A stretch of 64,000 nt of DNA from Frankiales bacterium (GTDB lineage: Bacteria > Actinomycetota > Actinomycetes > Mycobacteriales > Jatrophihabitantaceae), in assembly GCA_025966315.1 (NCBI GenBank), contig JAOPUZ010000057.1, positions 18,057 through 82,056 of the forward strand. Reading direction: 5' to 3'. Each line of letters begins with the position of its first letter. Position 1 is the first letter of the stretch. Position numbers and translations under genes: made by a program. This document shows, one piece after another, positions 63,477 through 64,000 of this stretch. The notes under the pieces were generated by a model. It worked only from the letters and a program-made list of their open reading frames with translations, ran no database searches and had not been told where the DNA came from.

Positions 63477-64000
63477 GACTTGTCTCCTTCGGTCTCGGCT
63501 GGGGTCCCGACCTTCACCAAGCCACGGTCGCGCGCATAGTCGGCCAGCGACAGCTGAAGCTGCTTACGACCCCGGTGCAGACGCGACATCACCGTGCCGA
63601 TCGGCGTCCCCATGATCTCGGCAATCTCTTTGTATGCGAAGCCTTCGACGTCGGCGAGATAGACGGCCAGCCGGAAATCCTCGGGCAACGACTGCAGCGC
63701 ATCTTTCACATCGGAGTCGGGCAAATGGTCCAGCGCTTCCATTTCGGCTGAGCGCAGGCCGGTTGACTGGTGGGACTCGGCCTGGTGAAGCTGCCAGTCC
63801 TCGATCGATTCCGAGTTGGTCTTCTGCGGCTCACGCTGCCGCTTGCGGTAGGTGTTGATGAAGCTGTTGGTCAGGATGCGGTACAGCCACGCCTTGAGGT
63901 TGGTTCCCTATTTGAACTGGTGGAAGGCAGCGAATGCCTTCACGAAGGTCTATTGGAACATATCTTCGGAGTCGGCCGTGTTTCGGGTCTTGCGCATCGC
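63473..64000 (-). pseudogene. sigR: SigR/SigH-type ECF sigma factor gene with two in-frame TAG codons; 5' end outside window
   Basis: The frame read from 64000 down to the stop at 63475-63473 gives a standard SigR-type C-terminal half. Region 2 reads [50 protein letters not shown]. This is followed by [20 protein letters not shown], then [19 protein letters not shown] and region 4 [16 protein letters not shown]. The TAGs are at 63952-63950 and 63910-63908. Both stand where the family has Glu (QET and KEG), so each is one G-to-T change from GAG. No other stop or frameshift is visible. A protein starting after the second TAG would lack region 2. TAG is an ordinary terminator elsewhere in the window. 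Confidence 0.85.

Noticed and set aside
63908..63952. Genome-wide recoding of TAG as glutamate
   Set aside because: cobN, kgd, sigF and the SSS symporter gene end at TAG at their normal family lengths, so TAG is a working stop.

Overview
The window comes from a high-GC actinobacterium. The markers are WhiB1, a SigR/RsrA pair, an MptA/MptB-type mannosyltransferase, an F420-dependent PPOX protein, multifunctional Kgd, nickel superoxide dismutase, and many 4-base ATGA/GTGA gene overlaps. Two blocks resemble Mycobacterium tuberculosis gene order as I remember it: pbpB / Rv2164c / rsmH / mraZ / DUF3040 / GNAT / lppM / metF / idsA2 / mptA, and whiB1 / pdtaS / rshA / sigH. The genus cannot be fixed; a Frankiales, Jatrophihabitantales or Nakamurellales relative is plausible.

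Layout. 1-4.1 kb: start of the division and cell-wall cluster (ftsI, ftsL-like, rsmH, mraZ; minus strand) with three MraZ boxes. 4.3-9.2 kb: MoxR, DUF58 and transglutaminase operon. 9.3-13.0 kb: a 16-bp repeat array, DUF3040, and a HEPN-methyltransferase-dinB operon behind a perfect LexA box. 13.1-21.7 kb: sulfate assimilation and siroheme. cysC-D-N-cysG (minus) sit behind a cysteine leader peptide; sirA, a zinc ribbon and cysH (plus) face away, with an LppM-like lipoprotein between. 21.8-30.2 kb: a predicted surface protein, YbaK, GNAT, metF, then the carotenoid genes idsA-crtI-mptA/B-crtB. 30.3-41.6 kb: cobalamin synthesis (cobN with a cobalamin riboswitch, cobG-H-IJ, cobK-M-L), with a uracil-DNA glycosylase attached to cobN and an F420/PPOX protein attached to cobL. 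41.6-45.1 kb: otsB and otsA separated by a decayed DUF222/HNH gene. 45.4-54.3 kb: ABC exporter, kgd, oxidoreductase, DUF6104, YczE, malic enzyme. 54.6-58.9 kb: sodX/sodN, histidine phosphatase, RsbW-like protein, SigF-family sigma factor, membrane protein, lipid kinase. 59.0-64.0 kb: whiB1, PdtaS-like kinase, DUF3311 plus SSS symporter, rsrA and sigR.

The sulfur and tetrapyrrole genes fit together. CysG makes siroheme for SirA and shares its precorrin-2 branch with the Cob enzymes. CysD/N/C activate sulfate, CysH reduces APS, and SirA completes reduction to sulfide.

Two things stand out. First, sigR at the right edge is conserved throughout its visible length but carries TAG at two positions where the family has glutamate. 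Second, short tandem repeats (units of 9, 11, 15, 16 and 36 bp) recur in unrelated spacers and in protein linkers or tails (FtsI, FtsL, DinB, HEPN, LppM, CobN, CobIJ). No tRNA, rRNA, CRISPR array or insertion sequence was recognised.
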